A DNA stretch of 21,510 nucleotides from Oribacterium sp. (GTDB lineage Bacteria > Bacillota_A > Clostridia > Lachnospirales > Lachnospiraceae). Made by a program: the position numbers and the translations under genes. The first letter of the stretch is position 1, and the number at the start of each line of letters is the position of its first letter. The DNA lies in contig JAGAXP010000124.1 of the NCBI GenBank assembly GCA_017940955.1, forward strand, positions 1 through 21,510, in the 5' to 3' direction. Below are positions 1 to 8,145 of the stretch, one piece after another. The notes beneath the pieces were generated by a model. That model searched no databases, was not told where the DNA came from, and worked only from the letters and a program-made list of their open reading frames with translations.

Positions 1-1164
1 AGGTTTGCTGTTTGCATCTACCTTGTTAAACACAGTCTTATAGGTAAATACGATGTTGGTATCCCAAGGAGTTTCATTAGTCTCAGGGGTGCCATCAGCT
101 TCCTGATTCGGGTTTGAGCTGTAGTCAATCCTGTATCTGTTAGGGTTTCCGGCAGAACCGATAACAGCTTTGCTGTTCAAGGTGGCTGTATACTTAATGG
201 TAATAACTGAACCAGCGGTAAGAGCCTTCTGCTCTGCAGTTGCATCATCAGCCTTCAGATTCTGGATGGTAGCCCTGTACACAATACCATCAGTATAAGC
301 AGATGTCATAGAAGCATCAGATATGAATGAAATATCATAACCGGATTCATCATCATCATCACCATAATAAATCTTAGCATCGTTATTGTATGTAAGGCCG
401 GCAGACATATCATCCACGAAGCTTACATAATACTGCTTGTAGTTTGCATAGTCAGCAGGAAGCTTCATTGTCAGAGTGTAAGGAATGGAATCGCCGATAT
501 CGTAGTCAGCAGAATCCTTTAATTCGCTGTAATCTGAAGAATCAGAATCATTCTGATCATCTACATGCTTCTCAGACTCAACAGTTCCCTTCTTTGCTGT
601 GATTGTGATGTCGTTAAACACAGCTACTATATTAAGAGACTTAGCATCGCCTTCGTGAACAGGCTTACCATCTTTATCAACTTCATCAAGGTCAGTTATA
701 TCCTCAATAAGGTAGTAACCGGGAACAACATTAAGACTATCATCCTTTGTCACAGTGCCTTGACCTGATGCACCGTCAGCGAGCTGTGCTTTCACAAGAT
801 CGTTGATTTGTACATTGGTAAGATCTTTCCCAGTAGAAGAGTCTTTTTCAGTGATAGATTTGATGAAATTATCAACGGTGGTAGTGCCATCGTTCTTCGC
901 ATCTGCGCCCCATGTAGGATTACCAAGCTTCTCTTCACCAGCAATCAAAGTACCGGTCAGGATCTGATAAACCTTATAGGTATGGGTATCAGATTTTCCG
1001 ACAGAGATTGTATACTTTCCTGTTGTAGCATCTGCAGCACTATTTTTATCAATAGTCTGACTTGTAGGTACAGTCGCAGCAAATGTAACTACTCCGGTTG
1101 CTGCTACATTGCAAAATGTCATTCCTGCAGCGAGTGCTAAAGCAATAAATTTGTTTTTTTTCAT
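1..1164 (-). CDS. Major (backbone) pilin, SpaA/FimA-type isopeptide-forming, 3' end beyond window
   Basis: The minus-strand frame is open from an ATG at 1164 to the left edge (388 codons, C-terminus missing). A GAGGAG ribosome binding site at 1174-1179 supports the start. Residues 1-29 look like a signal peptide: a short basic start (MKKNKF), a hydrophobic stretch, then VVTFAA. The mature part begins with a domain containing HTYKVYQIL and GYYLIEDITD, typical of the N-terminal domain of Gram-positive backbone pilins. A 'fimbrial isopeptide formation D2'-like domain follows (DIGDSIPYTLTMKLP, FVDDMSAGLTYN). At the edge DTNIVFTYKTVFNKVD marks the start of a third, Cna-B-like domain, where the Lys of NKVD would form an intramolecular isopeptide. 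By family knowledge the missing end should carry a Cna-B domain and an LPxTG signal. It would be polymerised by a class C sortase, probably encoded to the left. It is the third gene of the pilus operon. The family call is fairly sure; 'backbone' rather than minor pilin is inferred from domain order. Confidence 0.82.
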   Translation of the reverse strand, partial: MKKNKFIALALAAGMTFCNVAATGVVTFAATVPTSQTIDKNSAADATTGKYTISVGKSDTHTYKVYQILTGTLIAGEEKLGNPTWGADAKNDGTTTVDNFIKSITEKDSSTGKDLTNVQINDLVKAQLADGASGQGTVTKDDSLNVVPGYYLIEDITDLDEVDKDGKPVHEGDAKSLNIVAVFNDITITAKKGTVESEKHVDDQNDSDSSDYSELKDSADYDIGDSIPYTLTMKLPADYANYKQYYVSFVDDMSAGLTYNNDAKIYYGDDDDESGYDISFISDASMTSAYTDGIVYRATIQNLKADDATAEQKALTAGSVITIKYTATLNSKAVIGSAGNPNRYRIDYSSNPNQEADGTPETNETPWDTNIVFTYKTVFNKVDANSKP

Positions 1165-1283
1165 TATTCTATACTCCTCATTATATATTCAGTTTTTTTG
1201 GTCCCTCAACGATTGTTAATATTACTCATTGATGCGTATAAAAAAACTTAAAAACAAAATAATTTTTGAAAAGTTAATTTGGA

Positions 1284-1318
1284 TATTAAAAGTTTGCAGA
1301 GTGCGCAAACTTTTAATA
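1284..1318 (-). terminator. Perfect 14-bp hairpin between adhesin and backbone pilin genes
   Basis: Two perfectly complementary 14-base arms (1284-1297 and 1305-1318) enclose a 7-base loop. The hairpin starts 7 bases after the adhesin stop codon. On the minus strand the 3' arm ends in CTTTTAATA, so it can act as a weak intrinsic terminator or as an RNA-stabilising/processing stem. I see no convincing sigma-A promoter between it and the backbone pilin start, so read-through is likely needed. A partial terminator or 3'-end protector here could set the adhesin-to-backbone ratio (inference). Confidence 0.6.
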
Positions 1319-1325
1319 AATCAAA

Positions 1326-4300
1326 TCATAAATCTATCCTTTTTCTCATGATAATTAATATGAAGCCACCAAGGGTTATCATAAGTGAACCAATAAGGTA
1401 AATGAGATTTACTCCTATGCCGCCGGTGATGGGAAGGTTGGTTCCGGCATTTGATGAGTTTGTGATCGTAAGGTTGTAACCGTTATGGTAAATAGGGTAT
1501 TTATGCTCAGTATCACCGGCCTCATACGTTACGCTACCGGAACTGTTTTTAACGAGCTTGAAATAGTACTCATTATTTGCCTCATCAAAGGAATATCCCT
1601 TAGGTGCTTTTTCTTCAACCAGACAATAAAGCGTGTTAAAATCCAGTGTTGTTTTATCTTTTTCCTGGTCAAGGATAATGGTAGCAACTCCATTTTTATC
1701 AGTTGTGAATGATTTAATGTAAGTTTTTTGATCCCCGTCTACTTTATAGAGTCCGAAAACTGCGCCTTCCAAAACCTTATCAGGATCATTTTCATCACGT
1801 TTAACGATATATAATCTGGCTCTGGTACTTAATCCCTTGGCTTCGCCATTGAAGTATGCTTCGAACTCTGTTTCATCGGAATAATCCAAAAGAGTTGCCT
1901 TGTTAAAAAGTGTCGCCTCAGAACTTCCTGTACCAAATACAGGATATGCATTGTAGGTAAGCACAATTTCGGTTTTATCAGGTAAATCCTTTATGGTCAG
2001 CTTGTTATCTACAAGAGAATAACTAAACTCTTTTTTTTCTTTGCCATCCAGTTTAAGGACGATGGTTGAAATATCAATATACTGATTCCAGAATACATCC
2101 TCCAGATCCATAGACTTTCCACCATTTAGCTCCAGCTTTTCACTATTTATGGTGATGGTGTAAGTGGCGAGACCGGTGTTCCAATCGTAGCTGCCTTTTT
2201 TTCCGACAGGACTATGCTTATAAACGACATCAGCTTCTGATTTCATTCCATCCCACCAGGCAGTGTTCTTTAAGGTGATGTAACCTTGGTTTTTTAATGC
2301 TTCGGCATTTGCCTTGTCTAAAGGCAACAGCAGGTAGTAGCTGATCTTATAATATGTATAGTTAGACATGCTGCCTTTTGCATACTCACGGATATTGTTG
2401 ATGTTAAAAGTAATCTTATGATTTTCGTCATCTACCTGAACTTCGTTTCCTACTGTCAGGCGACGTATCAGGTTTTCCTGACTTCCTTCATTACCGCCAT
2501 AGATACTCATACCGTTATAGTTGGTTTCCCAATCTCTTGGGTCGTTGTGATAAAATGTAAGTCTTTCATCAAAAGTATCTTCAATGTATGTAGTGGTATC
2601 ATATATTGAAGTTCCGCTGAGTATGAGGTTGTATCTCAGAATAGCATATTTGCCATCCTTGCTGGTTACGGTTTCATTGGTACCGTTTCTTTGAACTGAT
2701 ATAACTTCTCCTGTTTTTTCAAAGTTATTTTTGGTTATAACTGCTGTTGCTGTGGTTTCATTGGAATCATTTACTTTTACTGTATTAACATGCTTCTGTC
2801 TCCAGGAATATTTCTCATTCTTCGGATCAGATTCCTGCCACTCTAACCATTTTTGATTGTTCTTCGACTTATATTCAATTGTTATTGTGCGTTCATAGTC
2901 TTTGCTATTAAGACCCGGTGTTTTGGCATCAGCATCTTTATAAAAAATGATTGATAATTCAGGAGGATTAACCTGATAATATTCATAGGTACCGGTAGTT
3001 GTGTGCACTTCTCGTTCCGGAGACTCAAGACCGTATACAACAAGTGATCCGTCAACATATGTATCATAAAACATCGTGCCTTCATCGTTTATCGCAGGTA
3101 ATCTGTCTTTGACCTCTAATTTATCAAATCCGCTTTTGGGCACCTTGATATTGATTGTCCAAGTTGTTTCTTCTTCTGTGACATTTGATGCAACCTTGTA
3201 AACATCAATTGTTTTGCCTTCATTTTTTGCGATATGCTCGTAACCCGTAGTCTTGTTGTGGTCAGTCTCAACATTGTTTTTGAGAGTTGTAGATGAATAA
3301 ATATCTTTCAGGTAAATACGTGTTGTGTAGGTTACCTCATAGGAAGCTTTTCCATAGGACTCAAGGCCTGACCATGTCCAGCTGGATGAAGCATCACTTA
3401 ACATAAGGTTATCACTGCCCCACTTTATGGTTTTTATTTCAGGAGTAGTTGAACCTTCCTTTGTTATTTTTACAGTTATTCCTTCTCCGGAATATTTCAT
3501 ATAAGTTCTGGAAGCACTATCGATGCTGTCAGTAATGTGTGTGAGATTTTTATATTTCTCATCATTTGCAGTAATCTTCCAGGTTACTTCCTTGTAGTCT
3601 CCGATTTCATCTTTTCCTGTTGTCTCTTTATCTGCATGTTTGCTCAGTGAAGAAAAAGAGATATGTTTATAAGGAAACTTCTCAGTATCTTCTTTGTTAT
3701 CCTTATCTTTAACGGTTACAGTATTACCGGTTTCGTCAAATGTTGCTTCCTGGTCTGTTTTGATCTTGCCTAAATCAACCTTTGCAACGTAGTTAATCGT
3801 CGAATACTCGTCATCCTGCATTTTGTTTATCTTTAATTCAAAGCTTTTATCGGAGGCAGATACGATAGTAGGTTTTTCTCCGTTTTTGCTACTGCCAAAG
3901 GTAAAAGATGAACGATCAAGAGTCAGAGCTCCGCCCATGGTATCAGTTATGACAACATCCTCTGAAACACCTTCTGAATGCACGGTGATGGTGTAATGCA
4001 TTTCCCTATTGGCTTTGTCATAGGAGCCGGATTTTGAAACTGTCAGACGATGCCCATCATAAACCTCTACGTTTTGAGAGAAGTCCTTTGAAAATAGAAT
4101 CTTGGAACTACCCATTTTGACAGATCCTTCAATTTCAGCCTCTATTTCAGTTTCACCGTTTATCAATTCATTGAAATTCTCTTTATCAGCTGTATTCCAT
4201 TGAAATTTAATCAGATTGTTTTTCTGGTCAACTACAAATTTATTGTTTGCAAGAACTTTTCCTTTATCGAGTTTTACAGAAAATACGCCGGATTTATCTT

Positions 4301-6917
4301 CTATATATAATCCTTCAGGGATTTTGTAGCACATCCACTGAGAATCATTAGGGAAACTTATATTTTTTTTACTGTCTTCACTGAAAGTGAAAGTCAGTTT
4401 ATAGGTTTCTCCGTCTTTGACTATCCACTTACCTTCATCAGAAATGGTAGCACCCGATATGGTGACGTTGGTAAGACTTGGTTTTAGATCATAAACGGTT
4501 TCAGTTGCGCTAAGCAAAGAGAAAGAATCAGTAACCAATGCAACATTGGAAACCTTGCCCTCGGAAGTAGAATTAATCACAGTGTCATCCATGGGGGTAA
4601 GGTCTTCGATTTCATTTAAATCATTGTTTTTTACGTGATAAACTTTTAAATTTTCACCATTGTTGTCTGAAATCGGATTGTTGAAGGTCATTTTTACGGA
4701 AACATGTCCGTCCGGTTCGATCTTCTCTCCTTCTTCATCCAGGAAGTAAACATCATAGGTGTACATATTAGTCACCATGAGGCTTTCTTCCTCGAGTTTT
4801 TCGTTAAATGCCTCCTCAACTTCGGTTTTTGTTTCTTTATCGATGGAGTCAGCATGAAGAGTTACATTACTGCTAAATGTAGAAGTGCTGAAGGTAGCAG
4901 TGATCGTTACCATTCCATCATCGGAATCTACAGTCTTTGTAATCTCCTTATATACATCGAGGCTGCCGGCTGTGCCGCCAAGGTCGATGGTGAGGCAGTC
5001 TTCTTCTGTCTTGTTTTCAACACGGCCTTTGAAGAAAAGTGCACCCTCAATGGATTTTCCGGACTTAACAAAGGCGTTATCAAAGGTGATTTCTATTTCA
5101 TTCTTCTTAAGCTTGTAAGTGCCTACTGTTTCATCACCGGAAATGACTTTGCCTTTTCCTTCAAATTGTGATGAAAGCCCTTCAGGCATAGTATATGAAG
5201 CAACTCGTGTATCCTTGTCGTACATTACGTCTTCAGGGATGGAGAAGTATAATGTAAGACCAATCTTGTTTCCTGAGTCAAAGCTCTCAGACTCAATCCA
5301 CTCGTCATGGAACTTCTTTACAGCTGAGGAAACGGTCATATACTCAGAAAGGTCAATGACATCGTAATCCTTTTCTTCTTCAGGAACCTCTTTAGCTAAT
5401 TCATCGGAAGCAGCATCTGCAGTTTCTTCTGTTTGTGCTGTTGCGGTCTTCTCAGAATGAGCTAAAATACCGATTGCCTTTGCTGCTTTGGTTTCGGTTT
5501 CAGCTTCAATTTCAGCATCAGCATCGACTTCAGCTTCAGCATCCTCCGCTGTCTGAGCTATTGCATTCTTATCGGAGTGAGCCATAATACCGATTGCCTT
5601 TGCTGCTTCGGTTTCAGCCTCAGTTGTTTCTTCCTCGGAGTTCTCGGAGTCAGAATCCTCATTCTCTACGTAAGAGTCGATTTCAAAAAATTTGTCAACT
5701 TTTATAAGATTGGAATTCTCTTCCTTCTCCTCATCCTCAGATTCGTTTTCGTCAGCTTCAGCTGTTTCAACTGAATCGGAATTCTCTTCTTCTTTCACAT
5801 CTTCTTCGTCCTGAGAGTCATTTCCCAAAACTTCGTCTTCCTCCACAGAATCGGAATCCTCTTTCTCATCCTCTTCATCCTGAGAGTCATCCTCAGAAAC
5901 CTCGTCTTCCTCTACAGAATCTGAAACCTCGGTCTCCTCATTCTGAAATTGATTCATGAAGAATTCATAAGGGTTTACAGATTCAGAAACCTCAGCCTCT
6001 TCATCCTGAGAGTTATTCTCAAAACCTTCGTTTTCCTCTACGGACTCGAAAGTTTCGTTCTCATCGTCCTGAGAGTCATTCTCAGAAACTTCATCTTCTT
6101 CTGCAGAATCAAAATCTTCAGATTCATTATCCTGAGAGTCATTCTCGAAAACTTCATCCTCATCTACAGAATTGGAATCTTCGTTTTCCTCATCCAGAGA
6201 GTCATCTTCCATCATTTCCTCTGAAGCCTGATTCTCGTCGGATACTTCGCCTTCTGAAACACTTTCTTCGTCTACAGCTGCGTCATCCTCGTTATCAACA
6301 GCTTCTTCGATATTCTCTGACTCGGTCTCTGAATCAGCGTTTTCAGAAGACTTGTTTGTCTTGTTGAACTTGTCATAGTAGATACCGACGCTCTTCTTTG
6401 ATGCCTGATTGTCGTCAGCTTCTGATTTCTTGAGCTCGCTTTTTGTAGCAACATCGAGCTCATCCATGATGGAATCTACGTCTTCGTGATGCCATGCGAA
6501 AACAACGCTGGTGTCGTCATCACGATTGTCCTCGATGATCTTTCTGATCGTTTCATCGATAAGACGATCCTTCTCACCAAGCTTTTTTACGAGGTCACTG
6601 TCGGTTGCAAGCTCATTTCCGTCTTCATCTTCGTTTAAATCAATGATAGGGGAATTGGTCACACCGTTTCTTATGAGCGCTCTTTTGGCTTCATCCCTGC
6701 TGATGTCTCCGTTCTCATACTGTTCGATGATCCGGTTGATCACATCATCCTTCTTGTCAGCAAAGGCTACAGTTGTGTTTCCAAGGACTGTTACCGTTGA
6801 GATAACTATGGACATCATAAGGCTGGTCAGCTGTCTGTAGAGCTTAGTGCTGACGAAAGCCTTGATATGAAAAATGGGAATTAAACCGATTTTATTTCTG
6901 TTTCTTATTTCCTTCAT
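1326..6917 (-). CDS. Giant LPITG-anchored surface adhesin / pilus tip-like protein
   Basis: The protein has 1863 residues. A long basic N-terminus leads into a hydrophobic signal segment at about 30-53 (SLMMSIVISTVTVLGNTTVAFA). Residues about 55-230 are charged and partly helical. Residues about 230-405 are an acidic Ser/Asp/Glu tandem repeat (units like EDEVSENDSQDDE). A 21-residue segment (AAKAIGIxAHS core) occurs twice at about 434-494. From about 510 to 1690 there are many beta-rich modules of the kind found in SpaA/collagen-binding pilin-related proteins. A SpaA-like prealbumin-fold domain lies at about 1699-1800 (LYIVKRDENDPDKVLEGAVF...EEKAPKGY). The end is a sorting signal: LPITG at 1828-1832, a hydrophobic helix, then RKRIDL. 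A sortase would anchor it to the wall or to the pilus tip. The ATG at 6917 has only a weak ribosome site (GGAG about 23 bases upstream). M34/M35 are alternative starts that keep the signal helix. It lies 53 bases after the upstream minor pilin gene, so co-transcription is likely. The ligand is unknown. Confidence 0.85.
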   Translation of the reverse strand: MKEIRNRNKIGLIPIFHIKAFVSTKLYRQLTSLMMSIVISTVTVLGNTTVAFADKKDDVINRIIEQYENGDISRDEAKRALIRNGVTNSPIIDLNEDEDGNELATDSDLVKKLGEKDRLIDETIRKIIEDNRDDDTSVVFAWHHEDVDSIMDELDVATKSELKKSEADDNQASKKSVGIYYDKFNKTNKSSENADSETESENIEEAVDNEDDAAVDEESVSEGEVSDENQASEEMMEDDSLDEENEDSNSVDEDEVFENDSQDNESEDFDSAEEDEVSENDSQDDENETFESVEENEGFENNSQDEEAEVSESVNPYEFFMNQFQNEETEVSDSVEEDEVSEDDSQDEEDEKEDSDSVEEDEVLGNDSQDEEDVKEEENSDSVETAEADENESEDEEKEENSNLIKVDKFFEIDSYVENEDSDSENSEEETTEAETEAAKAIGIMAHSDKNAIAQTAEDAEAEVDADAEIEAETETKAAKAIGILAHSEKTATAQTEETADAASDELAKEVPEEEKDYDVIDLSEYMTVSSAVKKFHDEWIESESFDSGNKIGLTLYFSIPEDVMYDKDTRVASYTMPEGLSSQFEGKGKVISGDETVGTYKLKKNEIEITFDNAFVKSGKSIEGALFFKGRVENKTEEDCLTIDLGGTAGSLDVYKEITKTVDSDDGMVTITATFSTSTFSSNVTLHADSIDKETKTEVEEAFNEKLEEESLMVTNMYTYDVYFLDEEGEKIEPDGHVSVKMTFNNPISDNNGENLKVYHVKNNDLNEIEDLTPMDDTVINSTSEGKVSNVALVTDSFSLLSATETVYDLKPSLTNVTISGATISDEGKWIVKDGETYKLTFTFSEDSKKNISFPNDSQWMCYKIPEGLYIEDKSGVFSVKLDKGKVLANNKFVVDQKNNLIKFQWNTADKENFNELINGETEIEAEIEGSVKMGSSKILFSKDFSQNVEVYDGHRLTVSKSGSYDKANREMHYTITVHSEGVSEDVVITDTMGGALTLDRSSFTFGSSKNGEKPTIVSASDKSFELKINKMQDDEYSTINYVAKVDLGKIKTDQEATFDETGNTVTVKDKDNKEDTEKFPYKHISFSSLSKHADKETTGKDEIGDYKEVTWKITANDEKYKNLTHITDSIDSASRTYMKYSGEGITVKITKEGSTTPEIKTIKWGSDNLMLSDASSSWTWSGLESYGKASYEVTYTTRIYLKDIYSSTTLKNNVETDHNKTTGYEHIAKNEGKTIDVYKVASNVTEEETTWTINIKVPKSGFDKLEVKDRLPAINDEGTMFYDTYVDGSLVVYGLESPEREVHTTTGTYEYYQVNPPELSIIFYKDADAKTPGLNSKDYERTITIEYKSKNNQKWLEWQESDPKNEKYSWRQKHVNTVKVNDSNETTATAVITKNNFEKTGEVISVQRNGTNETVTSKDGKYAILRYNLILSGTSIYDTTTYIEDTFDERLTFYHNDPRDWETNYNGMSIYGGNEGSQENLIRRLTVGNEVQVDDENHKITFNINNIREYAKGSMSNYTYYKISYYLLLPLDKANAEALKNQGYITLKNTAWWDGMKSEADVVYKHSPVGKKGSYDWNTGLATYTITINSEKLELNGGKSMDLEDVFWNQYIDISTIVLKLDGKEKKEFSYSLVDNKLTIKDLPDKTEIVLTYNAYPVFGTGSSEATLFNKATLLDYSDETEFEAYFNGEAKGLSTRARLYIVKRDENDPDKVLEGAVFGLYKVDGDQKTYIKSFTTDKNGVATIILDQEKDKTTLDFNTLYCLVEEKAPKGYSFDEANNEYYFKLVKNSSGSVTYEAGDTEHKYPIYHNGYNLTITNSSNAGTNLPITGGIGVNLIYLIGSLMITLGGFILIIMRKRIDL
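5461..5616 (-). repeat. Duplicated 'AAKAIGIxAHSxK' segment within the adhesin
   Basis: The protein segment TxAAKAIGI(M/L)AHS(D/E)KxAxAQT occurs twice, 40 residues (120 bases) apart, at plus-strand positions about 5461-5496 and 5581-5616. The DNA cores are nearly identical (accgattgcctttgctgct). The two copies sit in an otherwise acidic linker and are the only moderately hydrophobic islands there. Their function is not recognised. Confidence 0.75.
5700..6230 (-). repeat. Acidic Ser-Asp-Glu tandem repeat (about 21 residues per unit)
   Basis: On the plus strand the motif 'tcctgagagtca' or a close variant recurs near 5810, 5877, 6004, 6067 and 6130, with a degenerate form near 6192, a period of roughly 63-67 bases. 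In protein the unit is about EDEVSENDSQDDENExxESVE. The unit at about 5940-6000 is disrupted by NPYEFFMNQFQNEE. Such SD/E-rich stalks project binding domains away from the wall, may bind calcium, and can change in copy number by recombination (family knowledge and inference). Confidence 0.8.
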
Positions 6918-6970
6918 AACTATTTCTATTCTCTATAACTCCAAAAAAATGTTTTCAAAGTTTATAATGC

Positions 6971-7768
6971 TCAGCTTCTGTTTCTCTTTACATATATGAT
7001 GATCCAGGCAAAAAGGATGGATGCGGAGAAGCCTGCAATGCTGAGATAAAGCATCATGCGGCTGTTATCACCGGTCTGTGGTGTTCTTTTGGCACCGAGG
7101 ACGATTTTATCTTCGGGACCCTCAACGTCAGGTACTTCCCTCTCACGGTCTTCACCAAGAACGCTTCCGGGTTCAGGATTCTGACCATTGTCATCATCAT
7201 CGTCGTCGTTTCCTCCACCGTGAGGAGAATTACCGCCGCCTCCTGTTGAACCACCGCTTGACTTATCCTCTATCTTTGCTTCAAGGGTTACGGCTGAGTT
7301 ATTGTCATAATCGGGAACCGCTATGAAGCTGGGTGATGAATCAAATTTTGAATTTGTGCTGTAGCAGATGATATAAAGACCATCCTCGAGATTTTCGAAG
7401 GAAGCATTACCGTTTGCATCTGACTTCACAGTGCCCTGTGCTATAATGCCTTTTTGAGAGATGGCACTTTCGAGTTCATCGGCTTTTTCAGCGATCTCAT
7501 TTGCAGTCTTTTCTTCATTAATAAAGGAAAGATCGATGTACTCACGGAAATCGTCTGTTATTAAATAGGAATAGGTTGAGGTGTCAAATCTGGCCACCTC
7601 ATAGATCGACAGTTCCCAGTCCGGGACGGGTACATTATTTTTGTCGTGAATTTTTGTGATCTTTATAGAATTGTTTCCGGCAGCGCTGGCTGTGAATACC
7701 GTAAGCACTGTCATTAATAATGCCAATGCCCCCAGCACCGGCTTTCTCACTCTACTCTTTTTCTCCAT
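6971..7768 (-). CDS. Minor pilin-like surface protein with TPQTG sorting signal
   Basis: The protein has 265 residues. A signal peptide covers 1-29 (basic MEKKSRVRK, then a hydrophobic stretch to TASA). Residues 30-170 form one pilin-like domain: NNSIKITKIHDKNNVPVPDWELSIYEVA, then NGNASFENLEDGLYIICYS, which matches the Cna-B/SpaA pattern of a conserved turn before a short strand. A Gly/Asp/Pro-rich linker follows (including DDDDDD), suited to crossing the wall. The sorting signal is TPQTG at 229-233, a hydrophobic helix, and YVKRNRS. Thr replaces the usual Leu of LPxTG, as in some pilin or housekeeping sortase substrates. It is the first gene of the pilus operon, 53 bases before the adhesin. 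The ribosome site is weak (AGGG four bases before ATG), which suits a low-abundance basal or minor subunit. The basal role is inferred from size and position. Confidence 0.78.
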   Translation of the reverse strand: MEKKSRVRKPVLGALALLMTVLTVFTASAAGNNSIKITKIHDKNNVPVPDWELSIYEVARFDTSTYSYLITDDFREYIDLSFINEEKTANEIAEKADELESAISQKGIIAQGTVKSDANGNASFENLEDGLYIICYSTNSKFDSSPSFIAVPDYDNNSAVTLEAKIEDKSSGGSTGGGGNSPHGGGNDDDDDDNGQNPEPGSVLGEDREREVPDVEGPEDKIVLGAKRTPQTGDNSRMMLYLSIAGFSASILFAWIIIYVKRNRS

Positions 7769-7797
7769 AAACCCTATACTCGCAATCTTTAAATAAG

Positions 7798-7817
7798 AAA
7801 CTGTTACTAAACAGTTT
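7798..7817. promoter_or_regulatory. 8-bp inverted repeat in the pilus operon 5' leader
   Basis: AAACTGTT and AACAGTTT flank a four-base spacer (ACTA) about 30 bases before the minor pilin start codon. It could be a repressor operator or a small RNA hairpin controlling translation. Symmetry is seen directly; the role is inference. Confidence 0.45.
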
Positions 7818-7912
7818 GGTTATGAGCCTGAATGGCCCGGATAAGCTACGAACATGATTGCCGTAAAAACCAATGATTTTTTGAGATTTGCGACAATATG
7901 CATGGTAATACT

Positions 7913-7943
7913 ATTATACTTATAAATCGGCTTAAAACTTCAA
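7913..7943 (-). promoter_or_regulatory. Candidate promoter of the pilus operon
   Basis: On the minus strand a perfect TATAAT lies at 7913-7918. TTGAAG at 7938-7943 is 19 bases upstream, longer than the ideal 17. This would give a leader of about 140 nt before the minor pilin ATG at 7768. The -10 box is good and the -35 box is tentative. Confidence 0.5.
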
Positions 7944-8021
7944 AACATTTTCGATATTTCATAATTTGTACAAGAATGATATAAATCATTACGTTTTTTG
8001 GTCAAATTTTATAAATAATAT

Positions 8022-8054
8022 AAGAATTTTGTAAAACCGTACAATCAAATTCTT
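8022..8054. repeat. AT-rich interrupted palindrome in the divergent control region
   Basis: AAGAATT at 8022-8028 and AATTCTT at 8048-8054 form an outer stem. TTGTA at 8029-8033 and TACAA at 8040-8044 form an inner stem. A second short palindrome (AATGAT-ATAA-ATCATT) lies about 45 bases to the left. They sit between the outward-facing pilus and polyamine promoters and could bind a shared regulator. The rest of 7944-8109 is AT-rich and shows no gene. Confidence 0.4.
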
Positions 8055-8109
8055 TTATAAATTCTATAAAAAATGTTTATTTCTTTCTGTAGAAAAGCTC
8101 AAAATTAAG

Positions 8110-8138
8110 TTGACATAGACTATTTTTCTGATAATCTA
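8110..8138 (+). promoter_or_regulatory. Candidate promoter for the speA leader RNA and polyamine operon
   Basis: A perfect TTGACA lies at 8110-8115. The sequence 16-17 bases downstream (taatcta, 8132-8138) is only a poor -10 match. GATAAT at 8130-8135 is better in sequence but 14 bases away. A start near 8142-8146 would begin the transcript right at the first hairpin of the leader RNA. Confidence 0.45.
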
Positions 8139-8145
8139 AACTCTG

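Noticed and set aside
565..1140. Two plus-strand frames (67 and 110 codons) opposite the backbone pilin
   Set aside because: They lie entirely within the antisense of a well-supported pilin gene and have no ribosome sites or recognisable domains.
1181..1205. TTGAGG/TATAAT promoter directly before the backbone pilin
   Set aside because: On the minus strand the TATAAT abuts the ribosome site, so transcription would begin at or inside the GGAG; the boxes are probably AT-rich coincidence.
4704..5367. Several plus-strand frames opposite the adhesin
   Set aside because: Overlapping frames in different phases with no domain features, in a region where the minus-strand coding is continuous and convincing.
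5949..6224. Plus-strand 91-codon frame with repeating ILRVIL pattern
   Set aside because: It is the antisense of the adhesin's SDE repeats; the repeat explains both the open frame and the hydrophobic look.
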